DNA from: Anaerocolumna cellulosilytica
GTDB taxonomy: Bacteria; Bacillota; Clostridia; Lachnospirales; Lachnospiraceae
Direction: 5' to 3'
DNA: 64,000 bases
Assembly (NCBI RefSeq): GCF_014218335.1
Contig: NZ_AP023367.1
Location: 2,977,501-3,041,500, forward strand
Shown here one piece after another: positions 26,310 through 34,625 of this stretch. The notes under the pieces were generated by a model. That model was not told where the DNA came from and ran no database searches. It saw nothing but the letters and a program-made list of their open reading frames with translations. Each line of letters begins with the position of its first letter. Positions within the stretch are counted from its first letter, which is position 1. The position numbers and the translations under genes were made by a program.

Positions 26310-27434
26310 TCAAACCTCAATAGTGAAACGCATCCCGTCCGGCTTTTGCATCGGGCAGAAGGTATATGGAATATTCAAAGTATTAAACAGCGTATCCACA
26401 ATGTATAATCCAAGTCCATTTCCGCCGGTATCCCGGTCCCGGGCAAAGTCGGGACGATAAAAAGGTTCAAAAAGATATTTGAGGTCTTTTTCCGATACAG
26501 GAATACACTCGTTTTCAATGATAATTCTGCGTCCACTTAAATATACCGCCACCATTTTTCCGCGTTCAGTATAGGACACGGCATTTGCTAGTACATTCGA
26601 TACTGCTTTGCAGAATAGCTTTGAGGGAAGGACGGCGGTAAAGTCCTCCGATAAGTCAAGCTGAAATGCTATCCCATGTGCCTTTGCAATTAACTGATAG
26701 GGTTCGCACAAAGACAATAACAATTCGGATATATTTGCATTTGTAGCTGGTTCTTTTTCTACGGACAAGCCAGCTTTTGAAGTTTCAATAATTTCATGTA
26801 TCATATCTGAAAGCTGTTCAACCATTTCTTTGCACTCCGGCAAATAGGTTCCGTAATCCTTGTATTTTCCTACACCGAGTATCATGTTTTCAAGAGTAGC
26901 GTTCAGGGCTGTCACAGGCGTTTTTAATTCATGGGAAGCTATCCGAAGGAAATTAACTTTTGATTTTTCAATTTCACTTACCCGTTGTTTTTCAATTTCA
27001 AGATTTTCAATGGTGGACAGAAGGTTTTGGTACAGATAATTGATATTATCTGCCAGTATGCCTATTTCGTCCCGGGAATGTGCAGTACAGGTCGCTGACT
27101 TGTCCATCTGCGCCATCCGCTTTGCTGCCTGTGAAATCTGCCGGATAGGTACGGTTGTATCTCTGGAAAAAAGCAGAGAGCATGCAATCGAAATCAATAC
27201 GCAGCAAATAAGGGAAATCGGTAAGGCGCGCTGAACCGTTTGGGTTACAAATTGTGTGGGATTTATGGATACATTGTAAATAACATCACTGCTTTTCGCT
27301 TCATTTGGAGGTGAATATTCCATTGTCATTTGGGGTGCCAAGACAAAAATTAGAGCATGGGCAACAATCACGATAAACAGCATTAAACCCAAAGTGTAAA
27401 GAAATGTTTTGGGAAATATTTTTAACCGTTTCAT
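26310..27434 (-). CDS. sensor histidine kinase
   Basis: This is a 374-residue membrane kinase. Two helices (about 10-32 and 70-90) flank a short extracellular loop of about 38 residues, then come a HAMP domain (about 92-145), the H-box ASHELKTPV and a complete ATPase domain (NVLANAVSYTE as N-box, GGNGLGLYI as G-box). The tiny loop implies that it does not bind a large ligand itself and may sense through the ABC permease, as in Bce-type systems (inference from family). It overlaps the response regulator gene by 4 bp. Confidence 0.92.
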   Translation of the reverse strand: MKRLKIFPKTFLYTLGLMLFIVIVAHALIFVLAPQMTMEYSPPNEAKSSDVIYNVSINPTQFVTQTVQRALPISLICCVLISIACSLLFSRDTTVPIRQISQAAKRMAQMDKSATCTAHSRDEIGILADNINYLYQNLLSTIENLEIEKQRVSEIEKSKVNFLRIASHELKTPVTALNATLENMILGVGKYKDYGTYLPECKEMVEQLSDMIHEIIETSKAGLSVEKEPATNANISELLLSLCEPYQLIAKAHGIAFQLDLSEDFTAVLPSKLFCKAVSNVLANAVSYTERGKMVAVYLSGRRIIIENECIPVSEKDLKYLFEPFYRPDFARDRDTGGNGLGLYIVDTLFNTLNIPYTFCPMQKPDGMRFTIEV

Positions 27435-28096
27435 TTTCTTACCTCGTATTTATAACCTACCCCTTTGACCGTTACGATGCAATCCAACCGAAGTTTCTTA
27501 CGAAGATTCTTGATATAGGTGTCAATTGTCCTGTCGATAATGGGGTAATCATATCCCCACAAGTCATCAAGTATTTGCGATCTTGTCAGTACCAGTCCGT
27601 TATGCTCCACAAGGAGCCGGAGCAATTCTATTTCTTTTGGGGTAATTTCAATTTTTCCGCTTTCATCATTTGCCGTGTACCCTGCAAAATCTACCGTAAC
27701 ATTGCCAAAGTTCATAACAGATGGGGATGGACTTTTCCCTGCCCGGCGCAGAAGCGCGGTAATCCTCTTGCCAAGCAGAACCATTGAAAAGGGCTTTGTC
27801 ATATAGTCGTCCGCTTGCTCGTCAAAACTTATGACCTGCGTGTATTCATCTTCAACGGCTGTCAGCATAAGAACAGGTATATTGCTGTTTTGCCTGATTT
27901 CGTGCAATACGGATATACCTGTAATCTTCGGCAGCATAATATCCAAAACAATCAAATCAAACTGCTCATGAGTCAGGGCGGTAAGGGCCTGTTGTCCATC
28001 ATAAGCAGGAATTGCTTCATGCTCTGTCGAGCGCAGATATTCACAAACCGCTTCATTTGTTTTTTTATCATCTTCAACTACCAATAATCGTGCCAT
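27431..28096 (-). CDS. OmpR/PhoB-family response regulator
   Basis: This 221-residue regulator has a receiver domain (acidic pair EDD, phosphoacceptor Asp in LIVLDIMLP, Thr in LMLTA, Lys in MTKPF) and a C-terminal winged helix (ending GVGYKYEVRK). It is the first gene of the regulator-kinase pair. Direct repeats matching those at the permease promoter stand before its own gene, which predicts autoactivation and activation of the permease operon. GGAGGAAT precedes the ATG at 28096. Confidence 0.94.
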   Translation of the reverse strand: MARLLVVEDDKKTNEAVCEYLRSTEHEAIPAYDGQQALTALTHEQFDLIVLDIMLPKITGISVLHEIRQNSNIPVLMLTAVEDEYTQVISFDEQADDYMTKPFSMVLLGKRITALLRRAGKSPSPSVMNFGNVTVDFAGYTANDESGKIEITPKEIELLRLLVEHNGLVLTRSQILDDLWGYDYPIIDRTIDTYIKNLRKKLRLDCIVTVKGVGYKYEVRK

Positions 28097-28117
28097 GGCT
28101 ATTCCTCCATTTTTATA

Positions 28118-28150
28118 AGAATACTGCTTCCGTATGGAACCAGTATGAAA
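28118..28150 (-). promoter_or_regulatory. response-regulator promoter with two direct repeats
   Basis: On the minus strand TTTCATA and TTCCATA start 11 bp apart, then exactly 9 bp separate the second copy from a candidate -10, TATTCT (28118-28123). Geometry and sequence repeat those at 26219-26262. The spacing of one helical turn is typical of OmpR-family binding sites. Confidence 0.7.
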
Positions 28151-28308
28151 TTATAAAACATAATGATATTCTTTTCTTGTTTCAGCCGTTGTTCTGATTG
28201 GATACTGTAAAGAAATCCAATCAACAGGAATGTTTAAGTTTTGTAACATGAAATTTTCGTTGATGTTACATGTGAATCAAAGGGTGTACAGTTTTGATAA
28301 TGAAATTC

Positions 28309-29640
28309 CTAAAGCGATGCTGACATTTCTTCTCTTATTACTTTTATCACAGTCTCTAATGCATCTAAATCTTCTTTTGTTACACCAGCAATGCAAAGAC
28401 GAATGCCTTGATGTCCATCCTTAGAAATATGATATTGAGTGACTAATATATTTTCATGAACGAGCTTTTTTGCAATTAGCTCAGCAGAAATTGCAATTGG
28501 AAGTGAAATCCACAGAAAAAGCCCCTGCTTGGGTACATGGAAAGATAACCCTGGCAAAGCAACATGCGACAGAATTGCTTTAGCTTTCACTAATTTTTGC
28601 CGGTAACATGTATTTACTTTGTGAATATGCCTGTCATACATTCCCGATGTTAGAAAGAAATTCAATGCACACTGTACAATGCCAGAAGTGCAGATGTCAG
28701 ATAAATATTTCTGTTGTATGACAAGGTTGCTTAGAGTATCTGGGACAACCATTGCACCTAAGCGAATTCCTGGTAAAAATGTTTTTGAAAAACTACGAAT
28801 GTAAATTGTAATCTGATTAGTATCGTAGTAATGTAGAGGAAGACATCTTTTATCCATTCCCAAATCAGCTAAATAATCATCTTCGATCATTAGAATCCGA
28901 TAACGACTACAAAGATCCGCTATCTTACTTTTATTATTTTCTGAAAGTGTATATCCGGTTGGATTATGGAATCTTGGAATAATATAAAATGCTTTAACCT
29001 TTTCAGTTTGAAAAATATATTCTAGCTCGTTTAAGTCTATACCAGCAGAGTCTCGTCGGATAGTTACGCAGTCGATATTTAGTGCCTTTGCCATATCGTG
29101 AATTGCGTGATAAGTAGGAGACTCCACTAAGAGCCTTCCGTCTCTTTCAAATCCGAAAATGGATTTTAATGCAAGATTAATCCCCTGTTGTGCACCATTT
29201 GTGACAATAATTTGTGAGATTGAAGCATAAATTCCGGTCTGTGTAAATCTTTCTTTGAGAGATTCTCTCAATTCAGTAAAACCCATCGGTGGCTCGTACA
29301 GAAATAGCTTCTTTTTATTTTCTTCAATAGAGACGTTAATTGCATGGGTAAAGGATTGATAAGGAATTAAGGAGAAATCGGGGGCGACTGTTTGAAAGTC
29401 TATTGTTTTTGATAATGGTTTGTTTTCATGGTAGGACTTGATGACATAATATCCGCCTCTTGGTACGCAATAAAGAAAATGTTCCTCTTCCAAGGCTTTA
29501 TAAGCTTTATTGACCGTGATTTTATTGACACAGAGGGTTTGTGCTATTTCTCTGCATCCTGGAATCCTCTGACCTTCCATAATCTTCCTTTGTTTGATTT
29601 CATCCATAATATATTTTTTAACCATTTCCATTTTTAGCAT
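28309..29640 (-). CDS. MocR-type regulator (GntR helix-turn-helix fused to aminotransferase fold)
   Basis: This is a 443-residue PLP-dependent regulator. Residues about 1-70 form a GntR winged helix (GCREIAQTLCVNKITVNKAY), and about 90-440 form a fold-type I aminotransferase domain. The PLP lysine lies in SFSKTFLPGIRLG, and the Asp that holds the pyridine lies near IEDDYLADL. The start is ATG at 29640, with GGGGAGG upstream; an earlier in-frame TTG at 29661 overlaps that site. MocR proteins usually control a divergent neighbour, here the GNAT gene. The effector amine or PLP form is unknown. Confidence 0.92.
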   Translation of the reverse strand: MLKMEMVKKYIMDEIKQRKIMEGQRIPGCREIAQTLCVNKITVNKAYKALEEEHFLYCVPRGGYYVIKSYHENKPLSKTIDFQTVAPDFSLIPYQSFTHAINVSIEENKKKLFLYEPPMGFTELRESLKERFTQTGIYASISQIIVTNGAQQGINLALKSIFGFERDGRLLVESPTYHAIHDMAKALNIDCVTIRRDSAGIDLNELEYIFQTEKVKAFYIIPRFHNPTGYTLSENNKSKIADLCSRYRILMIEDDYLADLGMDKRCLPLHYYDTNQITIYIRSFSKTFLPGIRLGAMVVPDTLSNLVIQQKYLSDICTSGIVQCALNFFLTSGMYDRHIHKVNTCYRQKLVKAKAILSHVALPGLSFHVPKQGLFLWISLPIAISAELIAKKLVHENILVTQYHISKDGHQGIRLCIAGVTKEDLDALETVIKVIREEMSASL

Positions 29641-29702
29641 AAAGTTTGCCCTCCCCGACAATAAAAAATGAGCTGTAGTAGTACAGACTAAATTTTAAGT
29701 AT

Positions 29703-29731
29703 TTGACCTATTAATAGTCGTATTATATACT
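29703..29731 (+). promoter_or_regulatory. promoter of GNAT gene
   Basis: TTGACC (29703-29708) and TATACT (29726-29731) are spaced by exactly 17 bp, 32 bp before the GNAT start codon. The small palindrome CTGTAgtagTACAG near 29670-29685 lies in the same spacer and could be part of the MocR site. Confidence 0.65.
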
Positions 29732-29762
29732 AAAATCTATAAAATACAAGGGGGAAATACTC

Positions 29763-30617
29763 ATGATTGAATTAAAAACAGAAAAATTTTCAGACCTAAT
29801 TCCGACTTTACAGGCAGTGGAGATTAATACTTTGTTTGCTATGTCAGTATTAGAGAGAAAAGTTGATGGGAAAGTTTGGGTTGATAATAGTTCTTCACCG
29901 GCTTCATTCTATATTCAGCATCCCTATGGAATGGCTTTACTTTATGGAGAGAATGGTAAAGAGAGTTTTTATGAAGAACTGAAACTGTATATGTGCAATT
30001 CTAATAAAAACAGGAATAGAGCAGAATGGCTGCAGGTATATCCACCAGCATTATATGCAAAGATGGATGTTCTTTTAGGAGATTGTTTAATAAAAAAGGG
30101 TCCAGAAGAACAGTATAATGAAACAACAGAGCTGGAAGCAGATAAAATCTTAGAATATCAGAGAATCAATTTTATCTTTAGAAAAGATAAGTATCATGCT
30201 TTTAAGAGAAACCTCCCCAAGGAACACGTCAATATTGTTTTGATGACTAGAGACATGTATAATCAGTTGAATGGAAGCGTAGTTCCAAGATACTTTTGGA
30301 ACAACTCTTGTGATTTTGAAAAGTATGGGATTGGGTTTTCTCTCCTATTAAAAGAGGGAATTATGGCTTCTACTGCTTTCGCCTCTTTTGCTATAGAACG
30401 TAAACTTGAAATTGGTATTGAGACCGGTAAAGATTATCGAGGCTCAGGCTTTGCCGCAAGAGTTTGCACCCGATTAATCGATTATTGTCTGGAGAATGGG
30501 ATGGAACCCGTATGGTCTTGTAGCTCCGTGAATTTGGGTTCTAGAAAACTTGCTGAGAAATTGGGGTTTGAAGAGATTAGAACAATCCCTTATTATCGTT
30601 TACCATATTATGTTTGA
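29763..30617 (+). CDS. GNAT-family acetyltransferase (PF12746-like)
   Basis: This is a 284-residue protein with a unique N-terminal half and a C-terminal acetyl-CoA-binding domain. The P-loop-like motif is GIETGKDYRGSGFAARVC (about 221-238), and the end of the fold is SRKLAEKLGFEE. Length and layout match the two-part GNAT family often found next to regulators in Firmicutes. AAGGGGGAAA precedes the ATG. It is divergent from the MocR regulator, which probably controls it. The acceptor substrate is unknown. Confidence 0.85.
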   Translation: MIELKTEKFSDLIPTLQAVEINTLFAMSVLERKVDGKVWVDNSSSPASFYIQHPYGMALLYGENGKESFYEELKLYMCNSNKNRNRAEWLQVYPPALYAKMDVLLGDCLIKKGPEEQYNETTELEADKILEYQRINFIFRKDKYHAFKRNLPKEHVNIVLMTRDMYNQLNGSVVPRYFWNNSCDFEKYGIGFSLLLKEGIMASTAFASFAIERKLEIGIETGKDYRGSGFAARVCTRLIDYCLENGMEPVWSCSSVNLGSRKLAEKLGFEEIRTIPYYRLPYYV

Positions 30618-30831
30618 CTTATTCCCAGCATTTTTACTGTCATGAAGTGACTCTTCCTTATACTTTTGTATGTATTTCCATGAGTTTTCTGTAATAGAAA
30701 AAACCAATCATGGTTAAATTACTCTACCTTGACCAGCTCATCTTCATCAGAAAAGTTTCTACCCACTATTTCTATCTTCAAAAAATCACTCTGCTGCGGA
30801 ACCTTGAAAGGGAGCATTACACATCGACTGA

Positions 30832-30945
30832 ACACGGGCTGACCTTAAGGATTACCGGGTCTACCCACTGCTAAGTCGGTGTATAAGTGACGGCCGCCAG
30901 ACCGCTCATATTGAAAAGCTTGAAGATAAATTAGATTATTTATAG
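30832..30945 (+). pseudogene. C-terminal coding remnant at island edge
   Basis: After a TGA at 30829-30831 a frame of 37 codons stays open to TAG at 30943. It has protein-like composition and a charged helical end (HIEKLEDKLDYL), and it is richer in G and C than the island beside it. There is no start codon or ribosome site. I read it as the tail of a gene cut when the adjacent island arrived or was rearranged. The family is not recognised. Confidence 0.35.
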
Positions 30946-30970
30946 TTACACGTTCACTTAAGCTTTTCAA
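30911..30970. repeat. 11-bp inverted repeat spanning the 3' end of the GTPase gene
   Basis: TTGAAAAGCTT at 30911-30921 and AAGCTTTTCAA at 30960-30970 are perfect complements 38 bases apart. One arm is in the last codons of the large GTPase gene, the other in the coding remnant. It may be a weak terminator for the GTPase gene or a trace of recombination at the island boundary. Confidence 0.45.
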
Positions 30971-33900
30971 CAAAAAACTCCAGAATATCAATAAAATCAG
31001 AATTAAATGTATCTTCATGATTCGAATGTTCGTCAATATAGTCTGGTTTAAATAAATTATCAATTGCAGTCTTTGTTAATTTCAAAGAATTTCGAATATC
31101 ACTATCTGTATAATAAATATTCTTCAAGCATTTTTCTCTATCATTTTTTATTTCTTCCATAAATATTTCTATAAAAAAATCAACTAACTCATCCTTAACT
31201 ATTGGATTTTCATTTAGCCTATTCTGAAAATCAAAGCAATATTTAATATATGCTTTTTTAAGTTCGGTTACTTTCTCTTTTAGTGCTAGTACACTATAAG
31301 AAATAATTTTTGATTCTTGATCAAAATAACGAAATAAATCATTTTCTATCGCTGAATTATAACTGGCATGCGAGTAATCAACTATCCCTTCGTTATTAGA
31401 ATAATAAACAGCACTCTCAAGTAAAAAATATTTAATGTTCAACTTCATTTCATTTTTAGTCATTTCTTCGTCTTTATCAAAAATTATATCAGCCAAAATT
31501 GACATCTCTTTTTCTAAGTCTCGTTTAAATGTTTCCAATTTTCTTCTTGATGTATATGTAATCTTCTTGTAAAGTTGTACTACTAAATCTTTTTTAATAG
31601 TATTAGAATTAATTTTCTTCACCTTTTCATCTAAAATATTCTTTTCATTTCTAATACAATCTTTAAACTTATCTTTTATAGTATCAATTTCTAACCCACA
31701 ATAGGAAATCGTATCTATATAATTCAAAAATCTATTAAAAAAGTAGTTGTCTTTTATATTAAATGGATTAAACACGAAATCATTGGAATTTCGAGTATCA
31801 TCGTATAACTTTTGAATAAAATAAATAAATTTTCTATCTATTGTATGTTCTGAATTAAACTCTTCCTGCCAAATTTTATATAAACTAATACTTGTTCCTA
31901 AAAACATATTTTTCATATTAATTAAAATAGATTCTATTTTATCCTCATTTGCCGTCCAGTCTTTAAGAAACTCTTCAATTTCAGAGCTTCCTTGAGAAAA
32001 CACTTTATTATATGCATTACCAAAGCATAAGTCTAATCTATTTTCATTATCACCATAATATCCATAATATCCAAAATCATAACTATTCTGTAAATACTTT
32101 GTACCGGTAACATAATTGAAACATGTTGAAGAAGCATTTGTTCTTCCAAAATCATCAAGTTTTGCTGCTTTAAACAATGCTTTAATTAACTTTTCAACTT
32201 TTGCCCTAGATATTTTTTTGTCAACTGTTTCTTTATCGATAAAATCTATACTAATATTTTCCCTCATAATTATTGATTTTAGCATTTTTTTAATATTGTT
32301 TTTATTTGAATCTAAAAACCTATTTGAACTTGTACCATTTCCACAAAATGCTATTATATTTTTGCACAATACATTATATATGATTTTTTTTCTATTATCT
32401 CTAGCCAATAGGATTTTGTTCAACAATAGTCTGAATTCATCTGATTTCAGATATTCAACTGATTTTGGTAATCTAGAATCATAATTATTCCAGTCAATAA
32501 TACAATTATGCAAATCTGCATAAAAAATATCAATTCCTGTAAATACAGTATACAAAGAAATTTGTGGAGATACTCTATAAATTAATGGTATTACTTCACT
32601 CAGTTCGTTTGGCTTTCCTGAATCTAGTTTTTTCAAATAAAGAACAGCATCTATCCCATCTTCATTTTTTACTCCATTATGTTCTTTTTCATACTCTTCC
32701 TTTTCATCAGAAAATATTTTTTGAATAACTGATTCTTTTGCAACACCCTTCTCAATATGATCAAGTCCCCTAGTATCAATAAAGTTAATTTTCTTAATAT
32801 TCATATCATCAAATATTTTTACATATTCATTTGATACAGAATCCTTAATTTTAATTACCTTTATCAATGAGGATATTGATTTTTTTTCATTATTTTCATT
32901 GATTACTTTCAAACTTTCTGAAAGAAGATTTTCCCTCTCCTCCATCTTTTCAGAATCATACCTAATTTTATATACACCTAATTCATTTTTCACTCCTAAT
33001 GTTTTAAAATATACTTCAACCCCTTTATTTAAAATGTCATGTAAGCTCCTGTAAAACTTTTTTATCTTACATTCATCCTTTTCTAATTCGCCACCAGCAA
33101 TTTCTTCAATAATAGCCGAGACAAATTTTTTCTCTTCGCTTGGTAAATTATTTATATTTTTTTTGCAATAATACTTAATTATGGAAAAAACAATATTTTT
33201 TGTTTCAGATTCACCTTCGCTTATATCTTCAATTGAGTCTATGGAATCATTTAGTTTTAATATATAATCAAATTCCAAAACATCAAAAAGTCCATCTTTT
33301 CGCATCAAAATACCTACGAACTCTTCTATTTCATCAGCATATTCACTTCCATCAAACAACTTAAATTCTTTAATTTTTTTTAAAATATCATTATATTGTT
33401 CGATTATTTTATTATCACTGTTTTCAATATCATAATCGTAGTTATCCGCAATATTATAAATAAGATCATCCATTAACTCTGTATTTTTTATTTTTTCATC
33501 GAGTTGATTAACACGTCGATACAGAGCTTTAAAATAAATAAGCTTATCTTTATAAATATCAAGCTCGTGAAGTCCATACTTTTGCTCGAACACAAAAGAA
33601 ATCAAATCAAATGCTATGTCTCTGATTCTTTGTTCAACAAATTCATCTCTATTTAGTAACTTAATTTCAACACCAAATGGTTGGTATATTGAAAAATTAT
33701 ATTTGACTTTGCTTCGAGTTGTTTGTCCATCTCCAGATGAATCAATTTTATCGCCATGTAATGCAAACGACCTAATAAATGAGGATTTTCCAGCTCCACT
33801 TCCACCTAAAACAAGTACTGTTTTCTCATCATTGTCGTTATTAATTTTACTTATATCTTTTGTCTGTTCAAGAACTTTTCCTTTTGTCCACTTTATATAG

Positions 33901-34625
33901 AGCTCATTCTTTTCAGATATTTCATATATTATCACACCACTCTCACGCAAATAGTTCAATATAGAATGAATCTTTATAAAGTTGACTAATTTAAATGGAT
34001 TCTCCCCATTCGTTTGATATGGCAATGAAACATTCATTCCCAACAAATGTTCCTGACCTTGTATTTTTCTTTTTACCGGGGCTCCTGATAAACCCATAAA
34101 AATTTTCAAATCAGATAATCTTTCATAATAATGATAATCTTCGACTACATAACGCCCCATCTCACTAAAATTCAAAATATGTGTCTTAATCTTGCCGCAA
34201 AGTGAGATAACATTTGAAACACTATCATTAACTAAAACTGCTGGAAATCCTTCTGTAAAAACTTCAAGATCATCACTATACTCCTTAGAAATCAAACATT
34301 CTGTTTTTAATTTTTCACCCTTGATAAAAATTAAAAACGCCATAATATCCTCACTTATACATACCTTATTAGAATAAAACAAATCACATATTCGAATATT
34401 CTCTCTAGGTATAAGAATGCCATTTTCATTATACACATCAATTTTAAAATACTTATTAATCTCTATATTCTTTTTTTCAGCAAAATCTGTCACTTCTATT
34501 AGATTATCCACCAAATGCCTATTTACTAATACAATATATGATTCTTTGCCACCAGATTCTTCCGAAGATAATATTATCCCTGTTGAATACCCTATTGCTG
34601 TACTTACCTTAACAATATTACTCAT
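30954..34625 (-). CDS. trypsin-like protease fused to P-loop GTPase, candidate defence protein
   Basis: This 1223-residue protein has no signal peptide or clear membrane helix. Residues about 1-230 show a trypsin-like fold with a full triad in order: His37 (LVNRHLVD), Asp93 (SEDIMAFLIF, like DIALL) and Ser180 (GLSGAP). A GTPase domain follows. The P-loop GGSGAGKS is at 274-281, a possible switch I Thr is in GDGQTTR (298-304), and switch II is DTRGLDH (617-623). The G4 motif is a degenerate FTGID (695-699) where N/TKxD is usual. About 310 charged helical residues are inserted between switch I and switch II. Residues about 780-1223 are helical, with coiled-coil-like stretches. It overlaps the MBL gene by 8 bp. 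The protease-NTPase-MBL combination recalls AVAST-like conflict systems, but the NTPase is a GTPase, not a STAND ATPase. Very AT-rich, so probably acquired. Confidence 0.85.
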   Translation of the reverse strand: MSNIVKVSTAIGYSTGIILSSEESGGKESYIVLVNRHLVDNLIEVTDFAEKKNIEINKYFKIDVYNENGILIPRENIRICDLFYSNKVCISEDIMAFLIFIKGEKLKTECLISKEYSDDLEVFTEGFPAVLVNDSVSNVISLCGKIKTHILNFSEMGRYVVEDYHYYERLSDLKIFMGLSGAPVKRKIQGQEHLLGMNVSLPYQTNGENPFKLVNFIKIHSILNYLRESGVIIYEISEKNELYIKWTKGKVLEQTKDISKINNDNDEKTVLVLGGSGAGKSSFIRSFALHGDKIDSSGDGQTTRSKVKYNFSIYQPFGVEIKLLNRDEFVEQRIRDIAFDLISFVFEQKYGLHELDIYKDKLIYFKALYRRVNQLDEKIKNTELMDDLIYNIADNYDYDIENSDNKIIEQYNDILKKIKEFKLFDGSEYADEIEEFVGILMRKDGLFDVLEFDYILKLNDSIDSIEDISEGESETKNIVFSIIKYYCKKNINNLPSEEKKFVSAIIEEIAGGELEKDECKIKKFYRSLHDILNKGVEVYFKTLGVKNELGVYKIRYDSEKMEERENLLSESLKVINENNEKKSISSLIKVIKIKDSVSNEYVKIFDDMNIKKINFIDTRGLDHIEKGVAKESVIQKIFSDEKEEYEKEHNGVKNEDGIDAVLYLKKLDSGKPNELSEVIPLIYRVSPQISLYTVFTGIDIFYADLHNCIIDWNNYDSRLPKSVEYLKSDEFRLLLNKILLARDNRKKIIYNVLCKNIIAFCGNGTSSNRFLDSNKNNIKKMLKSIIMRENISIDFIDKETVDKKISRAKVEKLIKALFKAAKLDDFGRTNASSTCFNYVTGTKYLQNSYDFGYYGYYGDNENRLDLCFGNAYNKVFSQGSSEIEEFLKDWTANEDKIESILINMKNMFLGTSISLYKIWQEEFNSEHTIDRKFIYFIQKLYDDTRNSNDFVFNPFNIKDNYFFNRFLNYIDTISYCGLEIDTIKDKFKDCIRNEKNILDEKVKKINSNTIKKDLVVQLYKKITYTSRRKLETFKRDLEKEMSILADIIFDKDEEMTKNEMKLNIKYFLLESAVYYSNNEGIVDYSHASYNSAIENDLFRYFDQESKIISYSVLALKEKVTELKKAYIKYCFDFQNRLNENPIVKDELVDFFIEIFMEEIKNDREKCLKNIYYTDSDIRNSLKLTKTAIDNLFKPDYIDEHSNHEDTFNSDFIDILEFFVEKLK

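Noticed and set aside
24129-28096. Bacitracin-type BceRSAB system
   Set aside because: The permease has a MacB-like layout of four helices instead of the ten helices with a large loop typical of BceB, so only the general class is claimed.
30618-30831. Possible insertion sequence end before the island
   Set aside because: No transposase-like frame, terminal inverted repeat or target duplication could be found.
30845-31063. Minus-strand frame of 72 codons overlapping the end of the GTPase gene
   Set aside because: It runs through the end of the GTPase gene in another frame and shows no ribosome site or conserved motif.
33616-33900. Open frame of 94 codons opposite the GTPase gene
   Set aside because: It lies wholly inside the GTPase coding region in antisense, with Leu/Ser-rich content expected from AT-rich shadow frames.
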